DNA of 64,000 nt from an uncultured Bacteroidales bacterium (GTDB taxonomy: Bacteria; Bacteroidota; Bacteroidia; Bacteroidales; Barnesiellaceae), in NCBI GenBank assembly GCA_949298955.1, contig CASFYQ010000010.1:1-64000 (forward strand), read 5' to 3'. The notes below the pieces were generated by a model that was not told where the DNA came from, did no database searches, and was given only the letters and a program-made list of their open reading frames with translations. The position numbers were made by a program, and so were the translations under genes. Position 1 is the stretch's first letter. The number at the start of each line of letters is the position of its first letter. Positions 18,147-27,213 of this stretch are shown here, in pieces.

Positions 18147-20615
18147 TTATTCCCGATAGTAGATGCGTTTCACGCGGGTCGAGACCGAGGTAAGTATCTC
18201 GTAGGGAATGGTGCCTAGAGTTTCGGCAATTTCGGCCACGGGCAACTGGTCGCCGAATATCTCGACCCGGTCACCGGGGCGGCAGTCGATGTCGGTCACG
18301 TCGATGAGGCAGACGTCCATGCAGATGTTTCCCACGATGGGAGCCCGCATGCCGTTTACCACCACGCAGCCCTTGCCATTGCTCAGGTGGCGGTCCAGCC
18401 CGTCGGCATAGCCTATGGGGATAGCTGCGATACGCGAGTCGCGGGTGAGCACACCTTTTCGCCCGTAGCCCACGGTTTCGCCTGCGGCCAGCGATTTTAT
18501 TTGCAAGATGGTGGTTTTCAAGGTGCTCACCGTCTCTACTCCGCAAGGCTTGTCGATGGGCGACACACCATATAGGCCGATGCCCAGCCGCACCATGTCC
18601 ATCTGGTACTCGGGGAAGCGCAGGATACCGGCCGTGTTGAGTATGTGGCGCAGAATCTTGTGCTTGGAGTGCTGTTGCAGGTAGTCGGCGCAGCGGGTGA
18701 AGGTGTCGATTTGGTAGTGAGAGTAGTCATCGAGGCAAGGTTCGTCACTACCGGCAAAGTGCGAAAATACCGAGCGGGCGAGTACTACCGTCTGGTCGTT
18801 GAGCAGTTCGGCCACTCGGGGCATATCCTTCTCTTCGAAGCCGAGCCGGTGCATGCCCGAATCGATTTTGATGTGTACGGGATAGCCTGCCAGGCCCAGT
18901 TTCTCACCCTCGGCAATGATGGCTTTCAACAGCTCGAAGCTGTAAATCTCGGGTTCGAGGTAGTAGCTGAATAGGGTGCGGAAACTGCTTATCTCGGGGT
19001 TCATCACCAGGATAGGCATGGTGATGCCGGCCTTGCGCAGTTCGGCTCCTTCGTCGGCCACGGCCACGGCCAGAAAATCGGCCCCGCGGTCTTGCAGGGT
19101 TTTTGCCAGTTCGTACGAGCCGGCTCCGTAGCCGAAGGCTTTGACCATGCAGATAATCTTGGTTTCGGGGCGCAATTTCGATTTGAACAGGTTATAGTTG
19201 TGCACGATGGCATCGAGATTCACCTCGAGTATGGTTTCGTGCTGTTTCAGTTCGAGGGTTTCGGAGATGAGCTCGAAATGAAACTCGCGGGCTCCTTTTA
19301 TCAATATCAGCTCGTTGTGGAAATCGTTTGCATCGAGTTGGGCGAGGAAATTCTCGGTCGAGGGGTAGAACTCTTTTTCGAGGTTGAAGAGGTAGGCATT
19401 GTCCGAGATGACAGGGCCGATGCCGATGAGCCGTTCGATACCCTTGTGCAGAATGATGTCGGCTACCTTGCGGTAGAGGCTGGCGGGGGGTAGTCCTGTC
19501 TGGTAAATGTCGGAGAGTATGAGGGTGCGGCGCATGCCTTTGGCGGCGGCACGCCGGTTTTGGAAATCGAGCGCGATGGTGAGCGAGTTGATGTCGGAGT
19601 TGTAGCTGTCGTTGATGATGAGACAGTTGTTTATCCCTTCCTTCACCTCCATGCGCATGGCTACCGGGGTGAGCCGGGCCATGCGTTCGGCGATGACCTC
19701 GGGCGGCCGGTTGTAGTAGAGCATTACGGCCAGGCAGTGTATGGCGTTCTCGATTGAGGCATCTTCGACAAAAGGTATGGTAAAGTGGCAGTGGTATTGC
19801 AGATAGGTATACTCGATTTTGGTCGAATCGCTCCCTTTGGTAATCTTCGAGATGTAGAGCGGTTTATCACGGTCTTTGCGCGACCAGGCGATTTCGCGGC
19901 AGCCGAAGCAGAGCTTCTCCACACACTCGCAAATGAGGCTGTTGTCGCCGTCGTAGATGATGCAGTCGCAGGCTTTGAGCAGCGTGAGTTTTTCGATACA
20001 TTTTTGCTGTATGGTTTGGAATCCCTCTTGATGAGCTTCGCCGATGTTGGTAATCAGGCCCAGCGTAGGTTTGATAATCTCTTCGAGGTGTACCATCTCG
20101 TCGGGCTGAGAGATGCCGGCTTCGAAGATGGCCATCTCGGTCTTCGGCCCGATTTGCCATACCGAGAGGGGCACGCCTATCTGCGAATTGTAGCTTCGGG
20201 GCGAGCGCACGGTGTTGTAGTCGGGTTGGAGCAGTTGGTAGAGCCATTCCTTGACGGTGGTTTTACCGTTGCTGCCCGTGACGCCTATCACGGGAATGTC
20301 GAATCGGCGCCGATGGGCTGCGGCCAGTTGTTGCAGGGCGCCGAGGGTATTCTTGACGACGATGAAATTGGCGTCGGCCATCTCTTCCTCACCGGGAATG
20401 GCGTGCTCGACGACAAAATCGCGCACCCCTTTTCGGTAGAGGTCCTTGATATAGCGGTGGCCGTCGTTGCGTTCGGTCACGAGGGCAAAGAAGAGAGTCT
20501 CTTCGGGGAAGGTGAGCGATCGGCTGTCGGTAAGCAGCGCGGTGATGATATGATCTTGATAGGCTCGTTTGGAGGCTTTGACGATTGTAGCAATCTCGGT
20601 AGTCGTGTAGTTCAT
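18147..20615 (-). CDS. murF-alr: Bifunctional MurF / alanine racemase fusion
   Basis: The protein has 822 residues. The N-terminal half is a Mur ligase: P-loop VTGSNGKTT at about 111-120, then EAGISQPDEM and NDSYNSDINS. It adds D-Ala-D-Ala to the UDP-MurNAc-tripeptide. From about residue 455 it is an alanine racemase: the PLP lysine in MVKAFGYGAGS, and the catalytic Tyr region VGYGRKGVLTRDSRIA before IPIGYADGLDR. The fusion couples D-Ala supply to its use and is common in Bacteroidota. The start at 20615 overlaps the GSCFA stop by 4 nt (ATGA). The open frame runs 171 nt further upstream, but that part is antisense-like. Confidence 0.96.
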   Translation of the reverse strand: MNYTTTEIATIVKASKRAYQDHIITALLTDSRSLTFPEETLFFALVTERNDGHRYIKDLYRKGVRDFVVEHAIPGEEEMADANFIVVKNTLGALQQLAAAHRRRFDIPVIGVTGSNGKTTVKEWLYQLLQPDYNTVRSPRSYNSQIGVPLSVWQIGPKTEMAIFEAGISQPDEMVHLEEIIKPTLGLITNIGEAHQEGFQTIQQKCIEKLTLLKACDCIIYDGDNSLICECVEKLCFGCREIAWSRKDRDKPLYISKITKGSDSTKIEYTYLQYHCHFTIPFVEDASIENAIHCLAVMLYYNRPPEVIAERMARLTPVAMRMEVKEGINNCLIINDSYNSDINSLTIALDFQNRRAAAKGMRRTLILSDIYQTGLPPASLYRKVADIILHKGIERLIGIGPVISDNAYLFNLEKEFYPSTENFLAQLDANDFHNELILIKGAREFHFELISETLELKQHETILEVNLDAIVHNYNLFKSKLRPETKIICMVKAFGYGAGSYELAKTLQDRGADFLAVAVADEGAELRKAGITMPILVMNPEISSFRTLFSYYLEPEIYSFELLKAIIAEGEKLGLAGYPVHIKIDSGMHRLGFEEKDMPRVAELLNDQTVVLARSVFSHFAGSDEPCLDDYSHYQIDTFTRCADYLQQHSKHKILRHILNTAGILRFPEYQMDMVRLGIGLYGVSPIDKPCGVETVSTLKTTILQIKSLAAGETVGYGRKGVLTRDSRIAAIPIGYADGLDRHLSNGKGCVVVNGMRAPIVGNICMDVCLIDVTDIDCRPGDRVEIFGDQLPVAEIAETLGTIPYEILTSVSTRVKRIYYRE

Positions 20616-21601
20616 ATCTGTTTTATTCTGGTGTTTAGTTCTGCGATTTCGGTCGATGTGTCGATGTAGGGATAGTCTTTTGCAAACTGTATCACCCGGT
20701 CGAGGGTCTTTTGCAGGAAAGCCCGGTAGCCCTCGGTGTCGCCGGTAAGGGGGCGGTGGGCCAGTGCGGAGTGAATCTTGTACCACTGCGAAGCTATTTC
20801 GCGGCTCTCGGGGGTGAGGTAGGCCTCGGTCAATATCTCGCTGATGTAGGTGATGGCAGCCGGTGAGGGATGGGTCATGTCGGTATCGTAGAAGCGATAG
20901 TCACGCAAGTCGTCCATCACAATCTCGTATGAGGGGAAATAGTCGCAAATGCGGCTTTCGCGTTGCAGTCGGTCGATAGCCAGCAGCAGGGTGGCTTTGC
21001 TCAGTTGGTTGCCGTGAGCTCCGTCGCTGAGATGGCGTATGGGGCTTACCGTGAAGAGTATCCGGCAGCGGGGCAGGGCGGTCTCAATGTGGCGCACGAT
21101 GGGCAGCCAGCGTGCTACGATGGCCTCGACCGGGAGAAGCTCGCGGGAGAAAAGAGCGGCCGGTTGCTTGTGGCAGTTGGCTACCACCTCGCCGGTTGCA
21201 TGGAGACGGTAGGCGTAGGCGCTTCCCCAGGTGACGACAATGCGGTCGGTCTCGGGCAGGCGGTCGTGGGCCCGGGCCAGGCGGCGGTTGATGTGACCCA
21301 ACGCGCACTCACGGTCGGGACTCGAGAATCGCGAGTGGTGGTCGTAGCTGTGCCACAGCCCGTTTGCTTGGAAAAGATTGTCGGCGGTGAAAGGTGTGCC
21401 TGAGACGATGCGTTCCCAGTTGCGGGCGATGGATTCGGGGTTGTAGAGGGTACCGAATGGATTGATGTCGACATCGAATTTGCGTTGTTGCAGCCATGCA
21501 CCCACGTTCTCGACAAAGCACGAACCCAGCAGCAACAAGTGTTGCCGGTGGTCGAGATAGCCCGGGTTCCGGGGAGGGTCGATGACGGTTCTGAAATTCA
21601 T
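20612..21601 (-). CDS. GSCFA-domain protein
   Basis: The protein has 329 residues from the ATG at 21601. It is named for the motif seen here as LLLGSCFVENVG near residue 25. Further family features are NPFGTLYNPESI, VVTWGSAYAYR, and YFPSYEIVMDDLRDYRFYDTDMTHPS toward the C-terminus. The GS-C and D-x2-H pattern recalls SGNH-type hydrolases, but no activity is established. The 4-nt overlap with murF-alr suggests coupled expression and perhaps a cell-wall link. Confidence 0.9.
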   Translation of the reverse strand: MNFRTVIDPPRNPGYLDHRQHLLLLGSCFVENVGAWLQQRKFDVDINPFGTLYNPESIARNWERIVSGTPFTADNLFQANGLWHSYDHHSRFSSPDRECALGHINRRLARAHDRLPETDRIVVTWGSAYAYRLHATGEVVANCHKQPAALFSRELLPVEAIVARWLPIVRHIETALPRCRILFTVSPIRHLSDGAHGNQLSKATLLLAIDRLQRESRICDYFPSYEIVMDDLRDYRFYDTDMTHPSPAAITYISEILTEAYLTPESREIASQWYKIHSALAHRPLTGDTEGYRAFLQKTLDRVIQFAKDYPYIDTSTEIAELNTRIKQI

Positions 21602-21789
21602 AGCTGCCGCTTGGTTTGTAGCTTCGAAAATAGTGAAAGGCGAGGGGCAGGAATCAGGTTTGTCTGAACTCCTTGCCGTGCTGCCTCCTGTTTCTACAAA
21701 AATAGCGATTTTCCTATCGATATACACTCTATTTTAACATCTGAAAAAATAAAAAAATATAACGAATGGGTAAAATAACCACATTGTTC

Positions 21790-21820
21790 TTGTGAAATTA
21801 CCAATAACGAACTATATTTG
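21790..21820 (+). promoter_or_regulatory. Promoter of the three-gene unknown cassette
   Basis: TTG at 21790-21792 and TATATTTG at 21813-21820 are separated by 20 nt. The leader would be about 65 nt. Confidence 0.65.
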
Positions 21821-21892
21821 CACTACCTGTTTTGTTTCGGTGCACCTTTGTTGCACTGTTGTTTGTAGCTCTTCCTGCAATATACCAGATGT

Positions 21893-22297
21893 ATGGAGTT
21901 ATATTACAAGGAAGAACGAGACCGCGATTTGTACAAGGCTTACAACGCAGCTCTCAAATCGCTGGGAAAGGCAGCCCTGAATACCCCTCGTGAACAGGTG
22001 GTGCGAAGGGTGGTCTATTCGGCAGCACCTCGGTTTTACATCAGTTACGAAGAGGCTCGTCGCAACGTGAAGCGTATTATGAGCGGCCGCTCGCCGCGCT
22101 GTGCGTCGCCGACCCGAATCGAGATGTACAACGACCTGGCCAATCTGTTGGCCGGTTATTTGCGTCGTCGGCCACGGGCCGGTTTCAACGAGGCGCTCGG
22201 TGCGGTGCTGGCCGAGAAATCGGCCCCCCGGTTTTATCTGTCGGAGCGGTCGGCTCTGCTCATCATTTATCGTATGCAGAAGGGAGGTGCCGCATGA
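21893..22297 (+). CDS. Hypothetical protein with internal duplication
   Basis: The protein has 134 residues, is strongly basic, has no signal peptide or membrane segment, and is not recognised. It contains two related halves: VVRRVVYSAAPRFYISYEEA at about 40-59, followed by a helix ending in RIMSG, and ALGAVLAEKSAPRFYLSERS at about 102-121, followed by a helix ending in RMQKG. Both share (S)APRFY(I/L)S-x-E. It is the first of three overlapping genes (4-nt overlap with the next), so the three products probably act together. A nucleic-acid or phage-related role is possible but unproven. Confidence 0.7.
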   Translation: MELYYKEERDRDLYKAYNAALKSLGKAALNTPREQVVRRVVYSAAPRFYISYEEARRNVKRIMSGRSPRCASPTRIEMYNDLANLLAGYLRRRPRAGFNEALGAVLAEKSAPRFYLSERSALLIIYRMQKGGAA

Positions 22298-22764
22298 GGC
22301 GCCTGGCTCGTTGCGTGTGCTTGCTGCTTTTGCTGGCGCAGGCTGTCGGGTGCAGGAGTACCCGACAGAGCTCGTTGTCGCAGCACGGCGAGTGGAGTGG
22401 TAAAGTTGGGAGCAGTTTCACCGCCGTGTTCGATTCGGTGCTGCGTCACGACCTGGAAGGAGGTACCCGGTGGGAGTGGACGCAGCTCGACTATTCTCTC
22501 GATACTGTATGCCCGGCCTCGGTGACTCCGCGCGTGCGGATAACCCGTCTTGTCAGCTCGGCCACTGTGGCCGCTCGCCACGAGCGGGTCGTGCACGATT
22601 CGCTGGCGGTGCAGTCGGTCGAGCAAGAGCAAACCCGAGGCGAACGGTCGACCCGCGAATCGCGTCGGACTCGCACCTCGGGACTGCTGCTCGTCGAGTT
22701 GCTTGTGGCGATTGTCGTTATCATATCGTTTATTTATATCATAAAAAGAAGATGGAAGAGATGA
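22294..22764 (+). CDS. Hypothetical protein with lipobox-like N-terminus and C-terminal membrane helix
   Basis: The protein has 156 residues. The N-terminus MRRLARCVCLLLLLAQAVGC is a signal-type segment ending in a possible lipobox cysteine. A polar region follows, rich in Arg, Ser and Glu. A hydrophobic helix at about 129-149 (LLLVELLVAIVVIISFIYII) precedes a basic tail (KRRWKR). Such an arrangement would place the middle in the periplasm, with the C-terminus anchored in the inner membrane. Function is unknown. The ATG overlaps the previous gene by 4 nt and its TGA overlaps the next ATG. Confidence 0.65.
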   Translation: MRRLARCVCLLLLLAQAVGCRSTRQSSLSQHGEWSGKVGSSFTAVFDSVLRHDLEGGTRWEWTQLDYSLDTVCPASVTPRVRITRLVSSATVAARHERVVHDSLAVQSVEQEQTRGERSTRESRRTRTSGLLLVELLVAIVVIISFIYIIKRRWKR

Positions 22765-23258
22765 AAGAAGAGAGTGTGTTGAAAGAGGTTGTGCTGTTTT
22801 CGTTTTCCGAAGATCAAATCTTGCGGGAATTGACGGCCGAAAGTTCGTATGTCGCCAAGAGCCTGGTCGGTACGGCCGAGTTGCAGCCGGGCTGGAGTCG
22901 TTCTATCATTGTTACCGAGGACGACCGGCCGTTTCTTGTCCGTTGGCTCTCCGACGCTCGTGACGAGATGACCCGAGCCTTGTCGGCCTATCTGTCGGGC
23001 GAGTTCGCTTCGACCGACAGCCGTCTGGCCTTTGCTGTCGTGCTGCCCGGGCAACGGGCACGGGGACTTGACGAGTCTATTTGTCATCAGCTCGAGCGGG
23101 CCATCGTGCATTATGTGCTGGCACAGTGGTTTGCCACCCGACTGCCCGACGAGAGTGCCCGCCGGCAGTTGCAGTATCAGGGAGCAATGTCGGCCGTTAA
23201 GAGCGACATCAGATTGGCCTGCAACCGTCGCCCGCACCGCCCGACGAGCTATTTTTGA
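22761..23258 (+). CDS. Hypothetical soluble protein, third gene of cassette
   Basis: The protein has 165 residues from the ATG at 22761, which overlaps the preceding TGA (ATGA); an ATG at 22752 is an alternative. It is helical and soluble, with no recognised domain. Visible stretches are EDDRPFLVRWLSDARDEMTR and a Leu/His-rich helix (ICHQLERAIVHYVLAQWFATR). The C-terminus is basic (RLACNRRPHRPTSYF). Such small helical proteins occur in phage structural modules, but nothing here proves a phage origin. Base composition resembles that of the neighbours. Confidence 0.65.
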   Translation: MKEESVLKEVVLFSFSEDQILRELTAESSYVAKSLVGTAELQPGWSRSIIVTEDDRPFLVRWLSDARDEMTRALSAYLSGEFASTDSRLAFAVVLPGQRARGLDESICHQLERAIVHYVLAQWFATRLPDESARRQLQYQGAMSAVKSDIRLACNRRPHRPTSYF

Positions 23259-23277
23259 AAATTGGGTGCGTTGATTG

Positions 23278-23308
23278 TTGGCGGGTAGGGTGGGACGATG
23301 TATCTTTG
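23278..23308 (+). promoter_or_regulatory. Promoter of the DUF3667 gene
   Basis: TTG at 23278-23280 and TATCTTTG at 23301-23308 are spaced 20 nt apart. Transcription would begin near 23315, only about 8 nt before the ATG. Confidence 0.75.
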
Positions 23309-23322
23309 TGTCTTGATTCTAA

Positions 23323-24045
23323 ATGGACAACGAGATGATTTGCAAGAACTGCGGAACCGAATTTGAGGGGAACTACTGCAACCGGTGCGGGCAGAAAGCC
23401 ACGGTGGGGCGGTTGACCTGGAAAAGCGTGTGTGACAACCTTCTGCATGGTATTTTTCATGTCGACAATACCTTTATCAAGACCACTCGCACGTTGGTTG
23501 TTCACCCCGACCGACTGATAAGCGATTATTTCGAGGGGCGTCGAAAAGGCTACATGGCACCCATTCCGCTGCTGGCGGTGTGGTGTGTGATTCTGCTCTT
23601 TTTCGGGCATATCAAGGGGCTTCCCGGGAGTGTATCGACTATCGAGATGTCGGCTACGCATAACTGGATTATCGATCATTATACCTTACTTACTATCGCT
23701 ACGGTACCGTTTATGGTGCTGGCCGTGAAGATTGCATTCCGCAAGGCCGGTGCCGCGCGGTACAACTGGGTGGAATATCTGTTGGGCTGTTGCTACCTGT
23801 CGGTGTTGTACATTCTGCTTTCGCTGGTATTGATTCCGATTGGTTGGGTGTTGGACGCCTCGTATTATTCGCTGTATCAGTGGGGTAGTATGGCTCTTTG
23901 TCTGATTCCCACCTATTGGGCTGCCCATTCGCTCTTTCCCGGCAAGTTTTGGATAACTCTGGGGCGCACCTTGTGGGCTTCGGTGCTCTATCTTTTGTTT
24001 TTTACGGCAATCGGCGTCACTCTCGCTTTCCCTTTTATGGATTAG
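23323..24045 (+). CDS. DUF3667-domain membrane protein
   Basis: The protein has 240 residues. A zinc-ribbon-like start, CKNCGTEFEGNYCNRCGQK (four Cys as two CxxC pairs), is followed by the DUF3667 stretch (LLHGIFHVDNTFIKTTRTLV, then PDRLISDYFEGRRKGYMAP). Four or five hydrophobic segments from about residue 78 to the end make it an inner-membrane protein. Function is unknown for the family. The promoter lies immediately upstream and the leader is very short. Confidence 0.88.
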   Translation: MDNEMICKNCGTEFEGNYCNRCGQKATVGRLTWKSVCDNLLHGIFHVDNTFIKTTRTLVVHPDRLISDYFEGRRKGYMAPIPLLAVWCVILLFFGHIKGLPGSVSTIEMSATHNWIIDHYTLLTIATVPFMVLAVKIAFRKAGAARYNWVEYLLGCCYLSVLYILLSLVLIPIGWVLDASYYSLYQWGSMALCLIPTYWAAHSLFPGKFWITLGRTLWASVLYLLFFTAIGVTLAFPFMD

Positions 24046-24076
24046 GCATTGGAGAGGCGCAGTATAGAGATACAGC

Positions 24077-24113
24077 AAGGGGGAGAACCTGCCGACCGGC
24101 CGGTCTCCCCCTT
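24077..24113. terminator. Terminator between convergent DUF3667 and slyD
   Basis: AAGGGGGAGA pairs exactly with TCTCCCCCTT, with an inner CGGCCGG-rich loop. It is symmetrical and may work on both strands. Confidence 0.75.
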
Positions 24114-24138
24114 GTGTTAAGCATGAATCTTGCGATTA

Positions 24139-24702
24139 TTAGTGGCAACCATCGCAGCAATCGCCGCAGCCGTCGCCGCAACTGCCGTGGTCGTGACCAC
24201 AACCGCAACCGCAGCTGTGGCGGGGGCGCAACTCCTCTTCGGTAGCGTCGCGCACCAGTTTCACTACACCTATATAGTGCAGATTCTCGCCGGCCAGCGG
24301 GTGGTTGAAATCCATGAGAACCTTGTCGTCCGATACTTTCAGCACCGAGCCGTTGATGCGATAACCTTCGGCTGTCATCATGGGTACGGTGTTGCCCTCG
24401 AACACGGTTTGGTCGTCGAATTTGCCGTCGACCATGAAAATCTCTTTGTCGAGTTCGATGACATGCTCTTCGTTGCGCTCGCCGAAAGCCTCGTCGCAGG
24501 TGAGTACGAAATCGAACTTGTCGCCCTCTTTCAAGCCGTCGAGCCGTTGCAGCATCGAGGGGAGGATATTTTGATCCACACCGTAGACGAATTGGTCGGG
24601 CATTTCGTCGGTGGCACGCATCATCAGAGTTTCTTCCGGTTCGCCTGCGCCAGCATAGAGCTCGTAGGTGAGAACCACAAATTTACCGGGTTTAATTTCC
24701 AT
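24139..24702 (-). CDS. slyD: SlyD-like FKBP peptidyl-prolyl isomerase
   Basis: The protein has 187 residues. The FKBP fold is split by the insert-in-flap domain typical of SlyD: KFVVLTYELYAG at the start, then PDQFVYGVDQNILPSMLQRLDGLKEGD, an IF domain, and VLMDFNHPLAGENLHY. The C-terminus is a Cys/His-rich metal-binding tail (SCGCGCGHDHGSCGDGCGDC). SlyD acts as a folding helper and nickel-binding protein in the cytoplasm (family knowledge). Confidence 0.93.
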   Translation of the reverse strand: MEIKPGKFVVLTYELYAGAGEPEETLMMRATDEMPDQFVYGVDQNILPSMLQRLDGLKEGDKFDFVLTCDEAFGERNEEHVIELDKEIFMVDGKFDDQTVFEGNTVPMMTAEGYRINGSVLKVSDDKVLMDFNHPLAGENLHYIGVVKLVRDATEEELRPRHSCGCGCGHDHGSCGDGCGDCCDGCH

Positions 24703-24756
24703 AAGGGTTTGTATAGATTAAATTGTTAATATTATTCGAGATGGTTGACTCGCATT

Positions 24757-25455
24757 TCAACGGTCGTAGAACTTGCGGGTATACTCTTTGAGCATCTTTT
24801 TCACGTTGAAATAGAATCCTTCGACTTTGAGAGGATTGTTTTCTATCGAGATGTAGTCGAAATAGGGTTCGACAAAGATAAATTCGGTAGCGGTGAATCC
24901 TTGACGGTTAACGACGTTGTACTCGTCGGTGGGATAGATGACATACCAGGCTGTTTCGGGCGCTTTGCCGTCGCCGGTCGACAGGATTGCGTCGATGATT
25001 CCTTTGAGCCGATATTCCCACAAGTCGGCTTCATGGGTTTCGCCTTTTTGCCGCAATCCGTAGACGAGAAAGTTGATTTGCCGCAGGTCGAGGGGGATGT
25101 CTTCGAGAACCTCGCGGGCATACTTGACAATCGAATCGCACTCCGACTGGGTGTGTACCGTTTGCTGATACATCTGCTCGATATGCTTCGGTATCTCAAT
25201 CGACCGGTAGGGGTTGTAGTCTTCCTGGCTGGCATATCCCAGATAGAGGTGGCGGAACTCCTGTAAGGTCATGGTCGTGTCGTTACCGAAATATTTTTTC
25301 AGCAGGTCGGGGTAGTAGTAGGGCGACCGGCTGTCTCTCACGGCCTCTTCGATTTTATTCATGTCGGGAATTTCGAACGGGGCAGTGTCGGCGGCTCGGA
25401 GTTGCATGCCGCACCAGCCGAGGAGGAGCAGGAGTGTGATATGAAAATGTTTCAT
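24757..25455 (-). CDS. DUF4919-domain secreted protein
   Basis: The protein has 232 residues. A signal peptide covers about residues 1-21 (LLLLLGWCGMQLRAA). The mature part matches DUF4919: RSPYYYPDLLKKYFGND, LRQINFLVYGLRQKG, AWYVIYPTDEYNV and GFTATEFIFVEPYFDYI. It should be periplasmic; the role is unknown. The interval 25456-25789 (334 nt) upstream holds no gene I can support. Confidence 0.85.
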   Translation of the reverse strand: MKHFHITLLLLLGWCGMQLRAADTAPFEIPDMNKIEEAVRDSRSPYYYPDLLKKYFGNDTTMTLQEFRHLYLGYASQEDYNPYRSIEIPKHIEQMYQQTVHTQSECDSIVKYAREVLEDIPLDLRQINFLVYGLRQKGETHEADLWEYRLKGIIDAILSTGDGKAPETAWYVIYPTDEYNVVNRQGFTATEFIFVEPYFDYISIENNPLKVEGFYFNVKKMLKEYTRKFYDR

Positions 25456-25789
25456 CGTTTACGTTTGTCGTTAGGCTTGTTGGCGACTTTCTTCTCGGTG
25501 AGGAGAGGATTGTCTGTTAACGGCAGTCGGACCAGCCGCAAGGCTTGCTCGACTCCACAGGAAACGCAAAAGCCAAAAAACTCCGAAGCCGCACCGGCCT
25601 GGGTCTTTTGCCGAATCGTCGTTTCTCTTTTATGCAATGACAGGAAAAGAAGCAAGCCGAAAGTCAAGCGCACTTGAACTCTTTTGCCCGATTGTCTCCT
25701 GTTTTGCGTTAGCAAATATAGCCTTTTCTCTCGACAATAGTCCGTTTTTTTACTGTAAAAGATGATAAAACATTTTACAGCGGGTATAT

Positions 25790-26458
25790 TCAGCCTTTCT
25801 TGCCGGCGTGTTTCAAGATTTTGGCGTCGAGATAGAATACAATTTCCTCGGCGATGTTGTTGCAGTGGTCGCCGATGCGTTCGAGGCGGCGTATGATGCT
25901 TATCAGGTTGAGGCATTCTACGGCACGTTCGGGGAACTGTTGCAGGTACTCGGCGATGATGGGCACGGCAGCGTGGTTGAGTTCGTCTACCCGGTTGTCT
26001 TTGTTGAAGACGGCAATGGCCTCCGACGATTTCTCTTCGATGAGCGCGTTTTCGGCTTGAGCCATCATCGCTTTGACGATGTCGAGCATCTCTTTGATTC
26101 CGGTCTTTTCAAACAGTTCCGACTCGATGTTTACCTCGGGGTAATCAATGACAAAGCGGGCTATTCCGTCGCAGAAATCGGCGATGCGTTCCAGGTTGTT
26201 GCTGACTTTCATCATGGCCAGGGTGAAGCGCAGGTCGAGCGCTACGGGGTTGTAGAGGCCAATGATGTCTTCGCAGTCGCTGTCGATTTTCAATTCAAAG
26301 GCGTTGACCCGTTTTTCGCGGTAGGTTACCTCGTGTGCCAGTTCCTTGTCCATGGAGAGCAGGGCTTCACCGGCCCGGTTGAGCTGAGAATTGACTAAAT
26401 CCCACATTTCGAGAACCTCTTTTTTCAGGTCGTCGAGTTCTTTTTCGATGTATATCAT
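25790..26458 (-). CDS. phoU: Phosphate signalling regulator PhoU
   Basis: The protein has 222 residues, all-helical, with the two PhoU repeats: VALDLRFTLAMMKVSNNLERIADFC in the first and ECLNLISIIRRLERIGDHCNNIAEE in the second. The E/D-x3-D metal-binding patterns are visible in both. PhoU represses the Pho response through PstB and PhoR. No pst genes are seen here; the neighbours are DUF4919 and an FKBP gene. It may stand alone or follow genes outside this window. Confidence 0.96.
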   Translation of the reverse strand: MIYIEKELDDLKKEVLEMWDLVNSQLNRAGEALLSMDKELAHEVTYREKRVNAFELKIDSDCEDIIGLYNPVALDLRFTLAMMKVSNNLERIADFCDGIARFVIDYPEVNIESELFEKTGIKEMLDIVKAMMAQAENALIEEKSSEAIAVFNKDNRVDELNHAAVPIIAEYLQQFPERAVECLNLISIIRRLERIGDHCNNIAEEIVFYLDAKILKHAGKKG

Positions 26459-26577
26459 GGTTACACGCTGTTAAAATCGGGTTAGTATATATTCTGTTTT
26501 AATGAAACAAAGAAAAACGGTTGTTGTTTCCTTTTCGTTACATCGGTTTTACAAATGTATGACAAATAGTGATGAAT

Positions 26578-26610
26578 AAAAACGGCGGCCTGCAAAAGAC
26601 TGCCGTTTTA
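26578..26610. terminator. Intrinsic terminator after the FKBP gene
   Basis: AAAACGGCgG pairs with CtGCCGTTTT. On the minus strand the stem is followed by TTTTTAT, ending the glyS-lemA-FKBP operon. Confidence 0.75.
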
Positions 26611-26631
26611 ATATGATGGGAAGAGCCTCTT

Positions 26632-27192
26632 TTACTCGTAGTCGTCGTATACCGGTTTGTCCAGCCCGGGGATATCTACCAGTTTCATGTCGAAAACCAG
26701 GGTCGTGTAGGGTAAAATCAGCGACGACATATATTGTGCGCCGTAACCCAGCGACTGGGGTATGACTACCCGGCAGCTGTCGCCCACCTTCATCTGTTCG
26801 AGAGCGATAATCCACCCCTTGATGTTTTGGTTTACCTGGGTGCGGTAGATGCTGTCGGTGCGTTGGTATGACGAGTCGAAAGGGGTCCCGTTGTAGAGCA
26901 TACCTTTGTAGATGACATCGACCGTGCTGGTTTGGTAGGGTGACCGTGCCTCGCGGTTGAGGCTTGTGTCGTTGTAGTATTTCATTAGTACATAGATACT
27001 GGGGTCCCAACTGGGCACCACCTTGGTGTAGACGGGGTTCCCTTCGTCGTCTTTGGCTCCGAGCTGTTCGATGAACCAAGCGTCGTTCACGTTGCGCCAT
27101 TCTTCGTATTGGCTCCAATAATCTTCGGTCTCCTTACAGGCGATGACGCTGATGAGGAGGCTGATTAACAAAAAGACAGGTAACTTTTTCAT
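26632..27192 (-). CDS. FKBP-type peptidyl-prolyl isomerase lipoprotein
   Basis: The protein has 186 residues. A lipoprotein signal ends with VIAC (Cys at residue 19). The FKBP domain fills the C-terminal half: VDVIYKGMLYNGTPFDSSYQ, IIALEQMKVGDSCRVVIPQSLGYGAQ, and YTTLVFDMKLVDI. It is therefore a periplasm-exposed lipid-anchored prolyl isomerase. It lies 21 nt after lemA and ends the operon. Confidence 0.93.
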   Translation of the reverse strand: MKKLPVFLLISLLISVIACKETEDYWSQYEEWRNVNDAWFIEQLGAKDDEGNPVYTKVVPSWDPSIYVLMKYYNDTSLNREARSPYQTSTVDVIYKGMLYNGTPFDSSYQRTDSIYRTQVNQNIKGWIIALEQMKVGDSCRVVIPQSLGYGAQYMSSLILPYTTLVFDMKLVDIPGLDKPVYDDYE

Positions 27193-27213
27193 AATGAATA
27201 TAAGGGCTATTGA

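Noticed and set aside
25456..25789. A gene in the 334-nt gap between DUF4919 and phoU
   Set aside because: The frames here show no family features, no plausible start with a promoter and no agreement with either neighbour.
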